From Amycolatopsis sp. NBC_01480 (GTDB lineage: Bacteria; Actinomycetota; Actinomycetes; Mycobacteriales; Pseudonocardiaceae), in NCBI RefSeq assembly GCF_036227205.1, contig NZ_CP109442.1, forward strand, positions 5,704,001 to 5,768,000: a DNA stretch of 64,000 bases. Reading direction: 5' to 3'. This document shows, piece after piece, positions 24,623 to 33,146 of the stretch. Made by a program: the position numbers and the translations under genes. Position 1 is the stretch's first letter. Every line of letters starts with the position of its first letter. The notes below the pieces were generated by a model. That model was not told the origin of the DNA, did no database searches, and saw only the letters and a program-made list of their open reading frames with translations.

Positions 24623-25651
24623 ATGAAGAAGCTGACCCGGCGGCAGGTCCTCGCCCGGGCCGCGGGCATCGGCGGAGTCGTTGTCGCCGCGGCCGGCACG
24701 GGTGGCTATCTCGGTTTCCTGACGCCGTCAGGCGACGTCGCGGACTACGCCGAGCACCTCGTCGACGACCAGCGGGCGCTGCAGCCCGGGGAAGTGCGCG
24801 TCACCTTCCTCGGCACGACCACGCTGCTGGTCGACGACGGGACGACGCAGCTGCTCTTCGACGCCTTCATCACCGACATTTCGCTCAGCACAGCCATTTT
24901 CGGCAAGCTGCGGACGGACCCGGCGAAGGTCGAGGCGACGCTCGACCGGGTCGGCGCCGACCGGATCAAGGGCATCTTCGTCTCGCACTCCCACTACGAC
25001 CACGCCCTCGACGCGGCCTACATCGCCCGGCGCGCGAACGCGACGTTGCACGGCTCTCCGTCCACTCTCAACATCGGCCGCGGCGGCGACGTCCCCGAGG
25101 CACAGCTGCGGGCCTACGAGGTCGGGCGGCCGGTGAAGATCGGCGACTTCGCCGTCACGGTGCTGGCGTCGAAGCATTCCCCCGGCACCAAGGGCGGCGA
25201 CGGCACCCCGATCACGCAGCCGCTGCGCCAGCCCGCCGATGCCGGCGACTATCTCGAAGGCGGCTCGTTCGACTTCCTCGTCGAGTACGGCACGCATTCG
25301 CTGCTGGTGAAGGCATCCGCGGGGTACCTGCCGGGCGCGCTCGACAATGTCCGGGCGGACGCGATGTTCTGCGGCACGGCGGGAAGCGTGGGCAAGGATG
25401 CGGCGTTCCGGAGCGAGTTCTACGCGCAGACCGTCGCGAAAGTGCGGCCGATGCTGTTCGTTCCGTTGCACTGGAACGACTTCTTCACGCCGGTGACCGG
25501 TCATCTCACGACGAACATGAAGGCGATCGACGACGTCGCGGCCGGCTGGGACTACCTCATCGACCAGCTCGGCCGCACGCATGCGGAGTTCGCGCCGATG
25601 GAGGGGTACAGCAGCGTCATCCTGTTCGGCCCGACCGGCCGGGCGGCGTAA
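24623..25651 (+). CDS. Exported metallo-beta-lactamase-fold hydrolase
   Basis: 342 residues; ATG follows GGAGGGAGCAGG. The start MKKLTRRQVLARAAGIGGVV is a twin-arginine-type leader with a hydrophobic stretch, so the protein is probably outside the membrane or anchored in it. The metal motif HSHYDHALD (HxHxDH) begins the MBL fold, preceded by VRVTFLGTTTLLVDDG and IKGIFVS. Later metal ligands are likely the His of LASKHSPGT and of FVPLHWNDF. This is the UlaG/PhnP-like branch of the superfamily, which includes lactonases, phosphodiesterases and unknown hydrolases. Under a TetR double operator. The reaction is unknown. Confidence 0.85.
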   Translation: MKKLTRRQVLARAAGIGGVVVAAAGTGGYLGFLTPSGDVADYAEHLVDDQRALQPGEVRVTFLGTTTLLVDDGTTQLLFDAFITDISLSTAIFGKLRTDPAKVEATLDRVGADRIKGIFVSHSHYDHALDAAYIARRANATLHGSPSTLNIGRGGDVPEAQLRAYEVGRPVKIGDFAVTVLASKHSPGTKGGDGTPITQPLRQPADAGDYLEGGSFDFLVEYGTHSLLVKASAGYLPGALDNVRADAMFCGTAGSVGKDAAFRSEFYAQTVAKVRPMLFVPLHWNDFFTPVTGHLTTNMKAIDDVAAGWDYLIDQLGRTHAEFAPMEGYSSVILFGPTGRAA

Positions 25652-25687
25652 GGCTCGGAGAAGTCTTGCCGGCTCGGCGACGGGACG

Positions 25688-26092
25688 TCAGCCGGCGTGC
25701 TCGTCGCGGTGGTCGTAGGCGTCGTGGGCGGCGAGAACCTCCGGCAGGTGCTGCACCGACCACTCCGTGAGCGCCTTCAGCGGCACCCGCAGGGTTTCGC
25801 CCAGCGGAGTCAGCCCGTACTCCACGCGCACCGGCACCGCCGGGTAGACCGTCCGCCGGACCAGGCCGTCGCGCTCGAGGGCGCGCAGTGTTTGGGTGAG
25901 CATCTTCTCGCTCACGCCCGACAGCCGGTTGCGCAGCTGGGTGAACCGGCACGGCCCCTCCTTGCCGAGCTCACCCAGCACCAGGATCGACCACTTGTCG
26001 CCGATCCGGTCGAGCAGATCCCGTGACGGGCAGCCGCGCGCATACGGATCCCACGACGTTGTCGTCCTGGTCACAGCGTTGTCGGTCGTCAC
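25688..26092 (-). CDS. HxlR family winged-helix regulator
   Basis: 134 residues from GTG at 26092, nine bases inside a longer frame, since GAAAGAGG is then at proper spacing. HxlR marks: CPSRDLLDRIGDKWSILVLG with the conserved Cys often used for redox or electrophile sensing, RFTQLRNRLSGVSEKMLTQT, LRALERDGLVRRTVYPAVPV and VEYGLTPLGETL. HxlR proteins commonly sit beside NADPH:quinone or NmrA-type reductases and respond to reactive carbonyls or quinones. Here it is divergent from an NmrA-like gene with repeated GTGGCTAC elements between. That it represses that gene is inference from position. Confidence 0.92.
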   Translation of the reverse strand: MTTDNAVTRTTTSWDPYARGCPSRDLLDRIGDKWSILVLGELGKEGPCRFTQLRNRLSGVSEKMLTQTLRALERDGLVRRTVYPAVPVRVEYGLTPLGETLRVPLKALTEWSVQHLPEVLAAHDAYDHRDEHAG

Positions 26093-26119
26093 CGCATCCA
26101 CCTCTTTCCTTTCCGGCGG

Positions 26120-26164
26120 GTGGCTACCTTACCAAAAGGTGGCTACTTCCCGACGGTAAGCCAC
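26120..26164. promoter_or_regulatory. Operator region of the HxlR cassette
   Basis: GTGGCTAC occurs at 26120-26127 and again at 26139-26146, 19 bp apart, and GGTAAGCCAC follows at 26155-26164 as the inverse of GTGGCT..CTTACC (26120-26133). The elements fill the gap between the divergent hxlR and NmrA-like genes, so they are probably the HxlR binding sites. Confidence 0.65.
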
Positions 26165-26219
26165 GGCGTCATGGTGGAGCCGTGCCGCGGATGGGCCGCG
26201 GCGGAAAAGAGGATCGCCC

Positions 26220-27080
26220 GTGTCCATCGTCGTCACCGGAGCCACCGGCCAGCTGGGCCGGCTCACCGTCGAAGCGTTGCTGCGCCGCGGGATTCCCGCC
26301 GCACGGATCGTCGCGACCGGCCGGGACCTCACGCCGCTCAAGGACCTCGCCGACCGCGACGTCGTGGTGCGCCGGGCCGACTTCGCCGACCCGGACAGCC
26401 TCGAGTCGGCCTTCGCCGGAGCCGAAAAGCTGCTCCTGATCTCGGCCTCGGCCCCGGTGGACGAACGCGTCGCCCACCACCGGCGTGCCATCGACGCCGC
26501 GCGGGCCGCCGGCGTGTCCCTGGTGGTGTACACGAGCATGGCGCACGCCGACACGGCCACCACGATCCTCGCCGCCACCCATCGCGCCACCGAGGAGTAC
26601 CTGCGGGAGCGCGACATCCCCAGCGTGCTGCTGCGCAACAGCTGGTACCTCGAGAACTACACCGCCTCCCTGCCCTCGGTCGTCCGGCACGGCGCGGTCA
26701 TCGGGGCCGCGGGCGACGGAAGGGTCAGTGCCGCGACCCGGGCCGACTACGCCGAGGCCGCGGCCGCCGTGCTGAGCACCGAAGGCCACGCCGGCGCGGT
26801 GTACGAGCTGGGCGGCGACAACGCGTTCACCCTCACCGAGCTCGCCGCGACGATCTCGGCCGCCACCGGGAAACCGATCGCCTACAACGATCTTCCGGCA
26901 GACCAGCTCGTCGAGGCGCTGCTCGGCGCGGGGCTGCCCGCCGAGCTGGCGAACGTCCTCGCCGACGCCGACCTGGGCCTGGGGCGCGGTGAGCTGTTCA
27001 CCGGGTCCCGCGACCTGAGCCGCCTGATCGAGCGTCCGACCACGTCCCTGGCCGACGTGGTCGCCGACGCACTGCGCTGA
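26220..27080 (+). CDS. NmrA-like NAD(P)-dependent oxidoreductase (QorB type)
   Basis: 286 residues starting at GTG. The N-terminus SIVVTGATGQLGRLTVEALL has the GxxGxxG motif of NmrA-like atypical SDRs. It lacks the YxxxK catalytic pair, as is normal for this branch. VVYTSMAHADTAT and RNSWYLENYTASLP are typical of the NADPH:quinone oxidoreductase 2 (YtfG/QorB) group. It is divergent from HxlR and followed 40 bp on by a secreted propeller protein. A similar protein occurs at 56769-57719 (shared RNxWYxENYT and GAAGxGxxSAATRxDYAEAA), so two paralogous modules exist here. Confidence 0.88.
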   Translation: MSIVVTGATGQLGRLTVEALLRRGIPAARIVATGRDLTPLKDLADRDVVVRRADFADPDSLESAFAGAEKLLLISASAPVDERVAHHRRAIDAARAAGVSLVVYTSMAHADTATTILAATHRATEEYLRERDIPSVLLRNSWYLENYTASLPSVVRHGAVIGAAGDGRVSAATRADYAEAAAAVLSTEGHAGAVYELGGDNAFTLTELAATISAATGKPIAYNDLPADQLVEALLGAGLPAELANVLADADLGLGRGELFTGSRDLSRLIERPTTSLADVVADALR

Positions 27081-27120
27081 CCCCGGCCACCCTTCCCCGC
27101 ACCAGAACGGAAAACCCACG

Positions 27121-28068
27121 ATGTCCACTCGCACCGCGCTGCTCACCCTCACCACCACGGCGGCCGCACTGGTCGCCCTCGCCGCGCCCGCCACCGCCCA
27201 CGAAGGCAGGGCACACCCGGTCACCATCAACGGCACCGACGCCTTTCCCGAAAGCGTCGCGGCCGACCGCCGGTACGTCTACACCACCAGCATCGGCGAC
27301 GGCACCGTCTACCGCGGACGCACCGGGGCGAAGACCCTCGACCCGTTCCTGCCCGCCGGTCAGGACGGCCGCACCCAGGCCACCGGGATCAAGATCACCG
27401 GCGACCGCCTCCTGGTCGCCGGCGCCTTCACCGGTCGGTTCTACACCTACACCGCCACCGGGAAACTCGTTTCCGCTTACACCGTCCCGGAAACGGGCGA
27501 ACCGACCCTCGTCAACGACGCCGCCGTCACACCCCGCGGAGACGTCTACATCACCGACTCCTTCCGCGCCGTCGTCTACCGGATCCCGGCCGCCGAGGTA
27601 CACGCCCCCGCCACCGGCACCCACCGGACCCTGCAGGTGGCCTACCACCTGCCGGACTACACCGCCGGCCAGTCCAACGGCAACGGCATCGTCGCCACCC
27701 CCGACGGCAAGTCACTGATCATCGGCTACTGGTACAGCGGCGCGCTCTACCGGATCACCCTCGCCACCGGCGAACTCCGCAAGATCGACGCACCGGCCCT
27801 GCCCAGCGCCGACGGCATCGCGCTGCGCGGAAACACCCTCTACATCGCCCGCTCGGTCGACAACAAGGTCGACACCGTGCGGCTCTCCGCCGACGCCACC
27901 CGGGCCACCGTCGTCTCCGAACGCACCTACCCGGGCGCCGACACCACGACCGGCGTCGCGGTCAGCGGGGACCGGCTGCTGGTGACCAATTCCCAGATGG
28001 ACACCTACCTGTACGGCACCCCGCTGACCAGCCCGGTGTTCACCCTCGAAAGCCTGCCGCTCCGATGA
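27121..28068 (+). CDS. Secreted six-bladed beta-propeller protein (SMP-30/NHL-like)
   Basis: 315 residues. A Sec signal peptide is present (ALLTLTTTAAALVALAAPAT, cleavage probably after ATA-HE). The rest is made of short repeated strands such as YVYTTSIGDGTVYRG, RFYTYTATGKLVSAY, DVYITDSFRAVVYRI, IGYWYSGALYRITLA, PSADGIALRGNTLYIARSVD, matching gluconolactonase/SMP-30-like propellers. The third and fourth blades carry NDAAVTPRGDVYITDS, a common metal-site region. It is 40 bp behind the NmrA-like reductase and probably shares its transcript. A lactonase role is possible but not shown. Confidence 0.82.
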   Translation: MSTRTALLTLTTTAAALVALAAPATAHEGRAHPVTINGTDAFPESVAADRRYVYTTSIGDGTVYRGRTGAKTLDPFLPAGQDGRTQATGIKITGDRLLVAGAFTGRFYTYTATGKLVSAYTVPETGEPTLVNDAAVTPRGDVYITDSFRAVVYRIPAAEVHAPATGTHRTLQVAYHLPDYTAGQSNGNGIVATPDGKSLIIGYWYSGALYRITLATGELRKIDAPALPSADGIALRGNTLYIARSVDNKVDTVRLSADATRATVVSERTYPGADTTTGVAVSGDRLLVTNSQMDTYLYGTPLTSPVFTLESLPLR

Positions 28069-28196
28069 GGACGGTGCCGGTCTGCAGCGAGCGGTTGAGG
28101 CGTGCTCGGCGCCAGGTCAGACCCGCGGCAGGCCGGTCGACCGTGGCGACGCCTGCTTCGGTGGTGTAGCTGTCCGGTGTGAAGCCACGCCGAGGC

Positions 28197-28925
28197 TCAG
28201 AGCAGCAGTCTGCCGCCGTCGACGGTGACAATGCTTCCGGTCGCGTACTCCTGCTCCATCAAGTGGACGTAGCTGCGCGCGACATCGGCGGTCTCGCCGA
28301 CGCGGCCGACCGGCAACGCCTCGCCGGTCGAGTGGAACATTTCCGCGCGCACCTCCTTCGGGTATTCGCGCCACATTTCGGTGCGCACCATGCCGGGCCG
28401 CACCACGTTGACCCGGATCGGCGCCAGCTCCACCGCCAGTGCCCGGCCCAATGCTTCCATGGCGCCCAGTGCGCTGGACGCCGCCGCCCAGCCAGGCCCA
28501 GGACGCTGGGAGGAGCCACCGCTGGAGAGCACGATCGAGCCGCCGGGCCGGATGTGCGGGGCGGCGTACTTGACCGAGGCGTAAGCACCCCAGAAGCGGG
28601 TTTCGAAGAACTGCCGCACTGCGCTGATCTCGGTGGCCAGCACCGGGGCCGGTGTCATCGGCTCACCGGCGGTGTACACCAGGTGGTCGATCGGGCCGAT
28701 CCGATCGAACAGGGCCTTGACCCCACCCTCGTCTCGCACGTCGACGGTCTCACCCTGGGCACCGGCCGGCAGCTCGGCGAGCACCTCGGTCACCTTGGCC
28801 TGCCGGCTGGACACCACCACGACCTCCCCGCCGGCCGCAACCGTCGCGTGCGCGGTGGCCAACCCCAAGCCGGCCGTGCCGCCGATCAACACGACACGTT
28901 TACCCTGCAGAGGTGCCTCTGACAT
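28197..28925 (-). CDS. SDR-fold protein lacking the usual Tyr/Lys catalytic pair
   Basis: 242 residues; ATG at 28925 behind AAAGG. The cofactor motif is VVLIGGTAGLGLATAHATVA and the C-terminus GSIVTVDGGRLLL is classical SDR. At the active site VLSSGGSSQRPGPG is followed by WAAASSALGAMEALGRALAV where YxxxK is expected: Tyr is Trp and Lys is Ser. A group of SDR-like proteins with this replacement is known to exist, so it may be a functional variant or a non-catalytic binding protein. No regulator is directly adjacent. The 128 bp between it and the propeller gene shows nothing recognisable. Confidence 0.85.
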   Translation of the reverse strand: MSEAPLQGKRVVLIGGTAGLGLATAHATVAAGGEVVVVSSRQAKVTEVLAELPAGAQGETVDVRDEGGVKALFDRIGPIDHLVYTAGEPMTPAPVLATEISAVRQFFETRFWGAYASVKYAAPHIRPGGSIVLSSGGSSQRPGPGWAAASSALGAMEALGRALAVELAPIRVNVVRPGMVRTEMWREYPKEVRAEMFHSTGEALPVGRVGETADVARSYVHLMEQEYATGSIVTVDGGRLLL

Positions 28926-29119
28926 TTCATTGACCTTTCGAATAAGACGTCACTGAACGGTCGAACGTGCACCGAATCTGTCGTTACACGGTCGCTGCCT
29001 CAGCGTGTGGACTCAGAAACTCCAACAAGCAGGCGATCCCCCGCTGTTCCCACGGCAGCATCGAAGATTTGAGGGCTGGTCATCCACTATTCGAATGCTG
29101 CCCACAGGTCACCCGGTTG

Positions 29120-30004
29120 TCACCGGTGAGATGGTCGCGGCCGCGAGTCCTCCGCGGCGAGCTGGATTCGGATGTCCTCGGGTACGTGTACGCCGCGGGT
29201 TCGCACGTCCTCGACGAACCGGTCGGTGAGCGGTTCCGACTTGGCGGGCCGCAGTGCGACCAATTGCCTGAACCATCGCGGCGAGAACGATCTGACGGCT
29301 CCGGGAAATCCGGGGCTGACCGCGCTGATCGGTGATACCGCAACGCCGAGGCCGGCGGCCGCGAGCTGCGGCGCCGCGGTGGTCACCGACGTTCTCATCA
29401 CCGGCTCCGGGCGCACTCCGGCCTCGGCCAGCGATCGGTCAAGCCACGCACTGAGACCGTTGTCCGGTGCGAAGTGCACGAGCGGGGCGCCGTCGAGATC
29501 CGCCACCCGCATGGTCGGCTGCTCGGCCAGGCGGTGACCGGTCGGTGCCGTCAGCACGATCTCTTCCTCGGCCACCGTGATGGCCGTGGCCGCCATGCGG
29601 TCGGGCACGGGAGCGGGTGCCAGGACAAGGTCGACCTCTCCGGAGTCGAGTAATCCGACCAGCTCGGCCATCTTGGCGGATTCCCGCAGGGTGATCAGCA
29701 CCTCCGGGTGACGTTCGTGCCACCCTCGGATGATCGGTGCCACCAGTGGCACGCACAGGCTCTGCGCACAAGCCAGCCGCAGCGTCCCGCCGGCCGCCTC
29801 TCCGGTCGCGCGGGCGGACCTGACCGCGGCTGCGGCGGCGGTGACCGCTCGCCTGGCGTCCTCGACAGCGGCCCGCCCCGCAGGCGTCAATATGACGCCG
29901 CGACGCTCGCGACGCACAAGGAGCGTCCGGGTCTCACGTTCCAGCATGGCGAGCTGATGGGAGACGGCGGGCTGCGACGAGTGCAGCAGCCGCGCGGCCT
30001 GCCG
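29120..30004 (-). pseudogene. LysR-type regulator, N-terminal helix lost
   Basis: From residue RQAARLLHSSQPAVSHQLAM onward the protein is a normal LysR regulator: recognition helix, RRERRGVILTPAGRAAVEDA linker, and a substrate-binding domain (GGTLRLACAQSLCVPLVAPI, ADLDGAPLVHFAPDNGLSAW, LAAAGLGVAVSPIS). The first 18-20 residues of the winged helix-turn-helix (normally an ELRxLRxFxAVAExxSFT segment) are missing; the frame instead runs into unrelated sequence upstream of 30004. An open frame persists to 30160, so a protein may be made, but its DNA binding should be impaired. The break lies beside an AraC gene fragment, suggesting one deletion joined both. Confidence 0.8.
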
Positions 30005-30187
30005 CGGTTCTGGGTAAGGAGAAGTGTTCGATGTCGACGCCCGCGCGGAAGCTGGGTGGCAGAAGGAGCCGGTGGAGATGACGTGTCCGGCTCGCGGCGC
30101 CTCGGCGTTTGCCGATGAGCTAGTACTGCGACGGCACTCGGGTGGCGTGAAGTAGATCATCCTGGTGGTGGTCGATGCGGCGGTGGA

Positions 30188-30340
30188 TCAGCTGGTCGCA
30201 GGTTTGGAGCGGAAGAACGGACAACCGTCGAACCGGATCGCCCACCGGCCGCTCGCCTCGAACCGGCACGGCTCTGCGACCTGCAGGTCGAGCACGGCGA
30301 GGACCTTGGACCACGCCTGCGTCAGCGCTCGGTCGTGGCC
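30188..30340 (-). pseudogene. AraC-type regulator fragment (cupin N-terminus)
   Basis: About 50 residues resembling the start of cupin_6-type AraC regulators: VLAVLDLQVAEPCRFEASGR followed by WAIRFDGCPFF. The rest of the cupin and the whole HTH domain are absent. It lies 180 bp from the broken LysR gene; the interval 30005-30187 has no recognisable coding. Call by pattern recognition only. Confidence 0.55.
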
Positions 30341-30359
30341 GAGTAACGACGTCAGACCC

Positions 30360-30442
30360 GTCGATATTCGACGGCTGAGCTCTTGACGATCGAAAGTCGA
30401 ACTTGTACGTTCCGAAAGTCGACCTAACGCGCCGATATTCGG
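30360..30442. promoter_or_regulatory. Four phased CGA-NNN-TCG sites in the operon promoter (Lrp/AsnC-type)
   Basis: GTCGATATTCGAC (30360-30372), TCGAAAGTCGA (30390-30400), CCGAAAGTCGA (30412-30422) and CCGATATTCGG (30432-30442) share CGA-NNN-TCG, with centres at 30366, 30395, 30417 and 30437, i.e. 29, 22 and 20 bp apart. The last ends 16 bp before the ATG of the nitroreductase. The same motif forms the palindrome before the Lrp-GAF gene at 38285-38316. Multiple phased sites are typical for Lrp-family octamers. TTGACG at 30383-30388 may be the -35 element. Confidence 0.8.
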
Positions 30443-30458
30443 ACGACAGGAGATCGAT

Positions 30459-31091
30459 ATGACGGACGACATCGACGTGCAGACCGTGGACGTGTTCGAA
30501 GCGATGGGCTCGGCCATGACGATGCGCTGGCTGACCGAGGAGCCGGTCCCGGACGAGGTGATCCGTAAATTGATCTGGGCCGGGACCCGGGCGTCGACCC
30601 CGGAGAACTCCCAGCTCTGGGACTTCATCGTGGTCACATCACCGGAACAGCGTGCGCGTCTGCACGAGACCATCATTCCCGACATCTCGGCGCTCGACGG
30701 CGTCAAGGCTCGGACGGCGGGCGTCACCGACCCGGTGAAGCGCCGCATGTACGACGGTGGATCGCACCTGCTCACCACCCTTCGAGACGCGCCGGTGCTC
30801 ATCTTCATCTGCGCATCGTCCTGGGTTCCCGGCGACCCGAAGGAAGATCGCTACCAGTTCGCCGCCGTCTACGGGGCCGCGCAGAACATGCTCGTGGCCG
30901 GACGGGCGATGGGCCTGGGGGTCGCTCCGACCGGCATACACACGCTCAACACGAGGGGCGTCCGAGCGGTGCTCGGCGTGCCGGACCACAAGATCATCGG
31001 CGTGACCATGGCGGTGGGGTGGGCAGCCCGCCCGTTCGGCCCGCTCAAGCGGAAGCCGATCGAGGACGTCATGCACTTCGAGACCTGGTGA
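30459..31091 (+). CDS. Nitroreductase family FMN-dependent protein
   Basis: 210 residues; ATG behind ACAGGAGATCGAT. Nitroreductase fold marks: AMTMRWLTEEPVPDEVIRKL, ASTPENSQLWDFIVVTSPEQ (the FMN-binding PSxxNxQxW-like segment, here STPENSQLW), GAAQNMLVAGRAMGLGVAPT, and LGVPDHKIIGVTMAVGWAA. Enzymes of this family use FMN and NAD(P)H to reduce nitro groups, quinones or activated C=C bonds, or act on flavin-like thioesters. It is the first gene of a seven-gene unit and follows four Lrp-type sites. In this setting it more likely reduces a pathway intermediate than a xenobiotic, but that is inference. Confidence 0.88.
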   Translation: MTDDIDVQTVDVFEAMGSAMTMRWLTEEPVPDEVIRKLIWAGTRASTPENSQLWDFIVVTSPEQRARLHETIIPDISALDGVKARTAGVTDPVKRRMYDGGSHLLTTLRDAPVLIFICASSWVPGDPKEDRYQFAAVYGAAQNMLVAGRAMGLGVAPTGIHTLNTRGVRAVLGVPDHKIIGVTMAVGWAARPFGPLKRKPIEDVMHFETW

Positions 31092-31120
31092 CCGGCGTTC
31101 ACCGACCGAGAGGAACAGAC

Positions 31121-32041
31121 ATGCCTCAAACGATGCAGACGTGCACGATGGCCGGCCGCGACGTCACCCGCGTCGGCTTCGGCGCGATGCAGCTGGGGGA
31201 GCTGCCGGGGCGGCCGACCGTCGACCGCGACACCGCGATCGACGTGGTGCGCACCGCCGTCGAACTGGGCGTGAACCACATCGACACGGCCGCCTTCTAC
31301 GGCCCCGGCACGGCGAACGAGGTGATCCGAGAGGCGCTGACGCCGTACGGCGACGACCTCGTGATCGTCTCGAAGGTCGGCGCCGTGCACAACGGCGAGG
31401 GCAGGGACCTCGCGCAGCGGCCCGAACAGCTGCGCGAGCAGGTGGAAGACAACCTGCTCGGCCTCGGTGTCGACCAGGTCGACGTGGTCAACATCCGGAG
31501 CGTCCAGCACGGCCTCACCGGCGGCTTCGCCATCCCGGACGACCAGATCGTCGATGTGGACGACCAGCTGGCCGAGCTCATCGCGCTCCGCGACGAGGGC
31601 AAGATCGGCGCGATCGGCCTCAGCTCCGTCGACTCCGACACGCTCCGCCGCGCGCTGCCCGCCGGGATCGTGTGCGTCCAGAACTTCTATAACCTCCTCC
31701 ACCGAGCCGACCACCCGGTGCTCGAGCTCTGCCGCGAGAACGGAATCGCCTGGGTGCCGTTCTTCCCGCTCGGCTCGGCCACACCCGGGAGCCGGAACGT
31801 CCTGGCCGAACCCGCTGTGCTCGACATCGCCGCCCGGCTTGACGTCACACCCGCCCAGGTCGGACTCGCGTGGCTGCTCGCGCACGATCCCTCCACGCTG
31901 CTCATCCCCGGCACCGCCAGTGTCGACCATCTCCGGGACAACGTGGCGTCGGCTTTCGTCGAACTCGACGATTCGGCGATGGCCGTCCTCGACGGTCTTG
32001 TCCCGGCCGCGCAGCCTCAGGCAGGCGCGTCATCGTCGTAA
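31121..32041 (+). CDS. Aldo/keto reductase
   Basis: 306 residues from ATG at 31121 behind GAGAGGAACAGAC. AKR marks: RVGFGAMQLGELPGRPTVDR, GVNHIDTAAFYGPGTANEVI (Asp and Tyr of the catalytic tetrad), DLVIVSKVGAVHNGEGRDLA (Lys), and QVDVVNIRSVQHGLTGG where the usual LIHR histidine region reads VVNIRS, a known variant subgroup. C-terminal GIAWVPFFPLGSA, TPAQVGLAWLLAHDP and LLIPGTASVDHLRDN are the NADPH-binding segments. It lies 29 bp after the nitroreductase and is presumably co-transcribed. It would reduce an aldehyde or ketone, or run in reverse on an alcohol. Confidence 0.9.
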   Translation: MPQTMQTCTMAGRDVTRVGFGAMQLGELPGRPTVDRDTAIDVVRTAVELGVNHIDTAAFYGPGTANEVIREALTPYGDDLVIVSKVGAVHNGEGRDLAQRPEQLREQVEDNLLGLGVDQVDVVNIRSVQHGLTGGFAIPDDQIVDVDDQLAELIALRDEGKIGAIGLSSVDSDTLRRALPAGIVCVQNFYNLLHRADHPVLELCRENGIAWVPFFPLGSATPGSRNVLAEPAVLDIAARLDVTPAQVGLAWLLAHDPSTLLIPGTASVDHLRDNVASAFVELDDSAMAVLDGLVPAAQPQAGASSS

Positions 32042-32068
32042 TCGGAATTCGGAAAGGATGATCGGTTC

Positions 32069-32404
32069 ATGGCGACCGTGCAGCTTCGCCGTTATCAGGT
32101 CAAGTCGGACGAGCTGGAAAACTTCGTCAAGCATTGGGATTTGATTATCCCCTTGCGGCAACAGTATGGGTTCGACGTGCTCTTCGCCTTCGTGGACCGA
32201 TCCACGAACCAGTTCGTGTGGGCAGTCAGTCACGAAGGGGACAGCGACGAGTTCGATGTCGCCGAGAAACGTTTGATGGATTCTCCTGAAGCTGCCGCTG
32301 TAAGGGCGGAGCACCAAGCCACGGATACCTCCGGCCGGCTTCCTGTGGAACTTCTTGATGACATGTTCATCGTCAAGGTCGACGTCATGCACCAAATCTG
32401 GTGA
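32069..32404 (+). CDS. NIPSNAP family protein
   Basis: 111 residues behind GGAAAGG. The pattern VQLRRYQVKSDELENFVKHW, RQQYGFDVLFAFVDRSTNQF, VWAVSHEGDSDEFDVAEKRL matches the dimeric alpha/beta-barrel NIPSNAP/EthD-like family: a beta-strand with Arg-Tyr, a long helix, and a conserved FxW/YxH strand. Bacterial members are small, cofactor-free and often lie in catabolic operons for aromatic or terpenoid compounds with monooxygenases and CoA ligases, as here. Their reaction is usually unknown. It begins 28 bp after the aldo/keto reductase. Confidence 0.78.
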   Translation: MATVQLRRYQVKSDELENFVKHWDLIIPLRQQYGFDVLFAFVDRSTNQFVWAVSHEGDSDEFDVAEKRLMDSPEAAAVRAEHQATDTSGRLPVELLDDMFIVKVDVMHQIW

Positions 32405-32471
32405 CTGACCGACTCGAGCACGCCCCTCGAGGGCGGGGGCCGTCGCGATCGAACGAAAGGAGACAAAAGAC

Positions 32472-33095
32472 ATGGGAACTCTTCCGTGGCGAAGGGTCTT
32501 GCTCGGCGAGGTCGAGACGGGGATATCGAAGTTCGAAATCGCGGAGATCGATTCCACGGACCCGAACGGTTTCGGTGCCGGGTTCATCTGGGGCTACGAC
32601 GAGGCCCCGACCTTGCCCTATTATCCGGATGAGCCATACCGGGTTCGCAGTGTGCTGGCCAACCCTGGCGGACTGCGCGTGTTCGGCGCGCACTTCCCCC
32701 CGCTGTCACACTTGGCCGAGATGAAGTGGTCGCCGGCGGCCCCGGATCAGAAGAAGCTCATCGATGCGCAGCCCAGCGGGATCCATTGGTATGACGGACC
32801 CGGCTTTGGGTGTTTTCATTCTCACGACAGTATTGCCATCGATACGGTTGTCAGCGGAACGATCGCGCTCGAGGCGTCCGATGGAACCCGCGAAATCCTG
32901 AAGCAGGGTGACGTGGCCGTCTTTTGTGGTTCGAACCACAGGTGGCAAGTGATCTCCGAGGAGCCGTGCACCATAGTCGTCACGGAATTCCATGTGACTC
33001 GCCGCCAGGGCGAGGAGCCGTCCGGAACGATGGAAGACGTGCGGAAGCGTATCGCCGCGCTGGCAAACGTATCAAAGCCCCGGCACGAACACTGA
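32472..33095 (+). CDS. Cupin domain protein
   Basis: 207 residues; ATG behind AAAGGAGACAAAAGAC. The C-terminal half has a beta-barrel cupin: DGPGFGCFHSHDSIAIDTVV (with a His-x-His pair for metal), GTIALEASDGTREILKQGDV, FCGSNHRWQVISEEPCTIVV. The N-terminal half (FIWGYDEAPTLPYYPDEPYR, LRVFGAHFPPLSHLAEMKW) looks like a second, degenerate cupin, so the protein may be bicupin-like. Such proteins include dioxygenases, isomerases and decarboxylases; no specific one is indicated. It sits between the NIPSNAP and acyl-CoA synthetase genes of the seven-gene unit. Confidence 0.8.
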   Translation: MGTLPWRRVLLGEVETGISKFEIAEIDSTDPNGFGAGFIWGYDEAPTLPYYPDEPYRVRSVLANPGGLRVFGAHFPPLSHLAEMKWSPAAPDQKKLIDAQPSGIHWYDGPGFGCFHSHDSIAIDTVVSGTIALEASDGTREILKQGDVAVFCGSNHRWQVISEEPCTIVVTEFHVTRRQGEEPSGTMEDVRKRIAALANVSKPRHEH

Positions 33096-33146
33096 CACAA
33101 TTCAGTTCATCGAGGTTTGCCTTCCAAAGGCGGAAGGGAGAGAACC

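Noticed and set aside
30360..30442. The repeated CGA-NNN-TCG motifs as a CRISPR array
   Set aside because: Units are only 11-13 bp, palindromic and unevenly spaced, with no cas genes; they are protein-binding sites. No CRISPR array was seen anywhere in the window.
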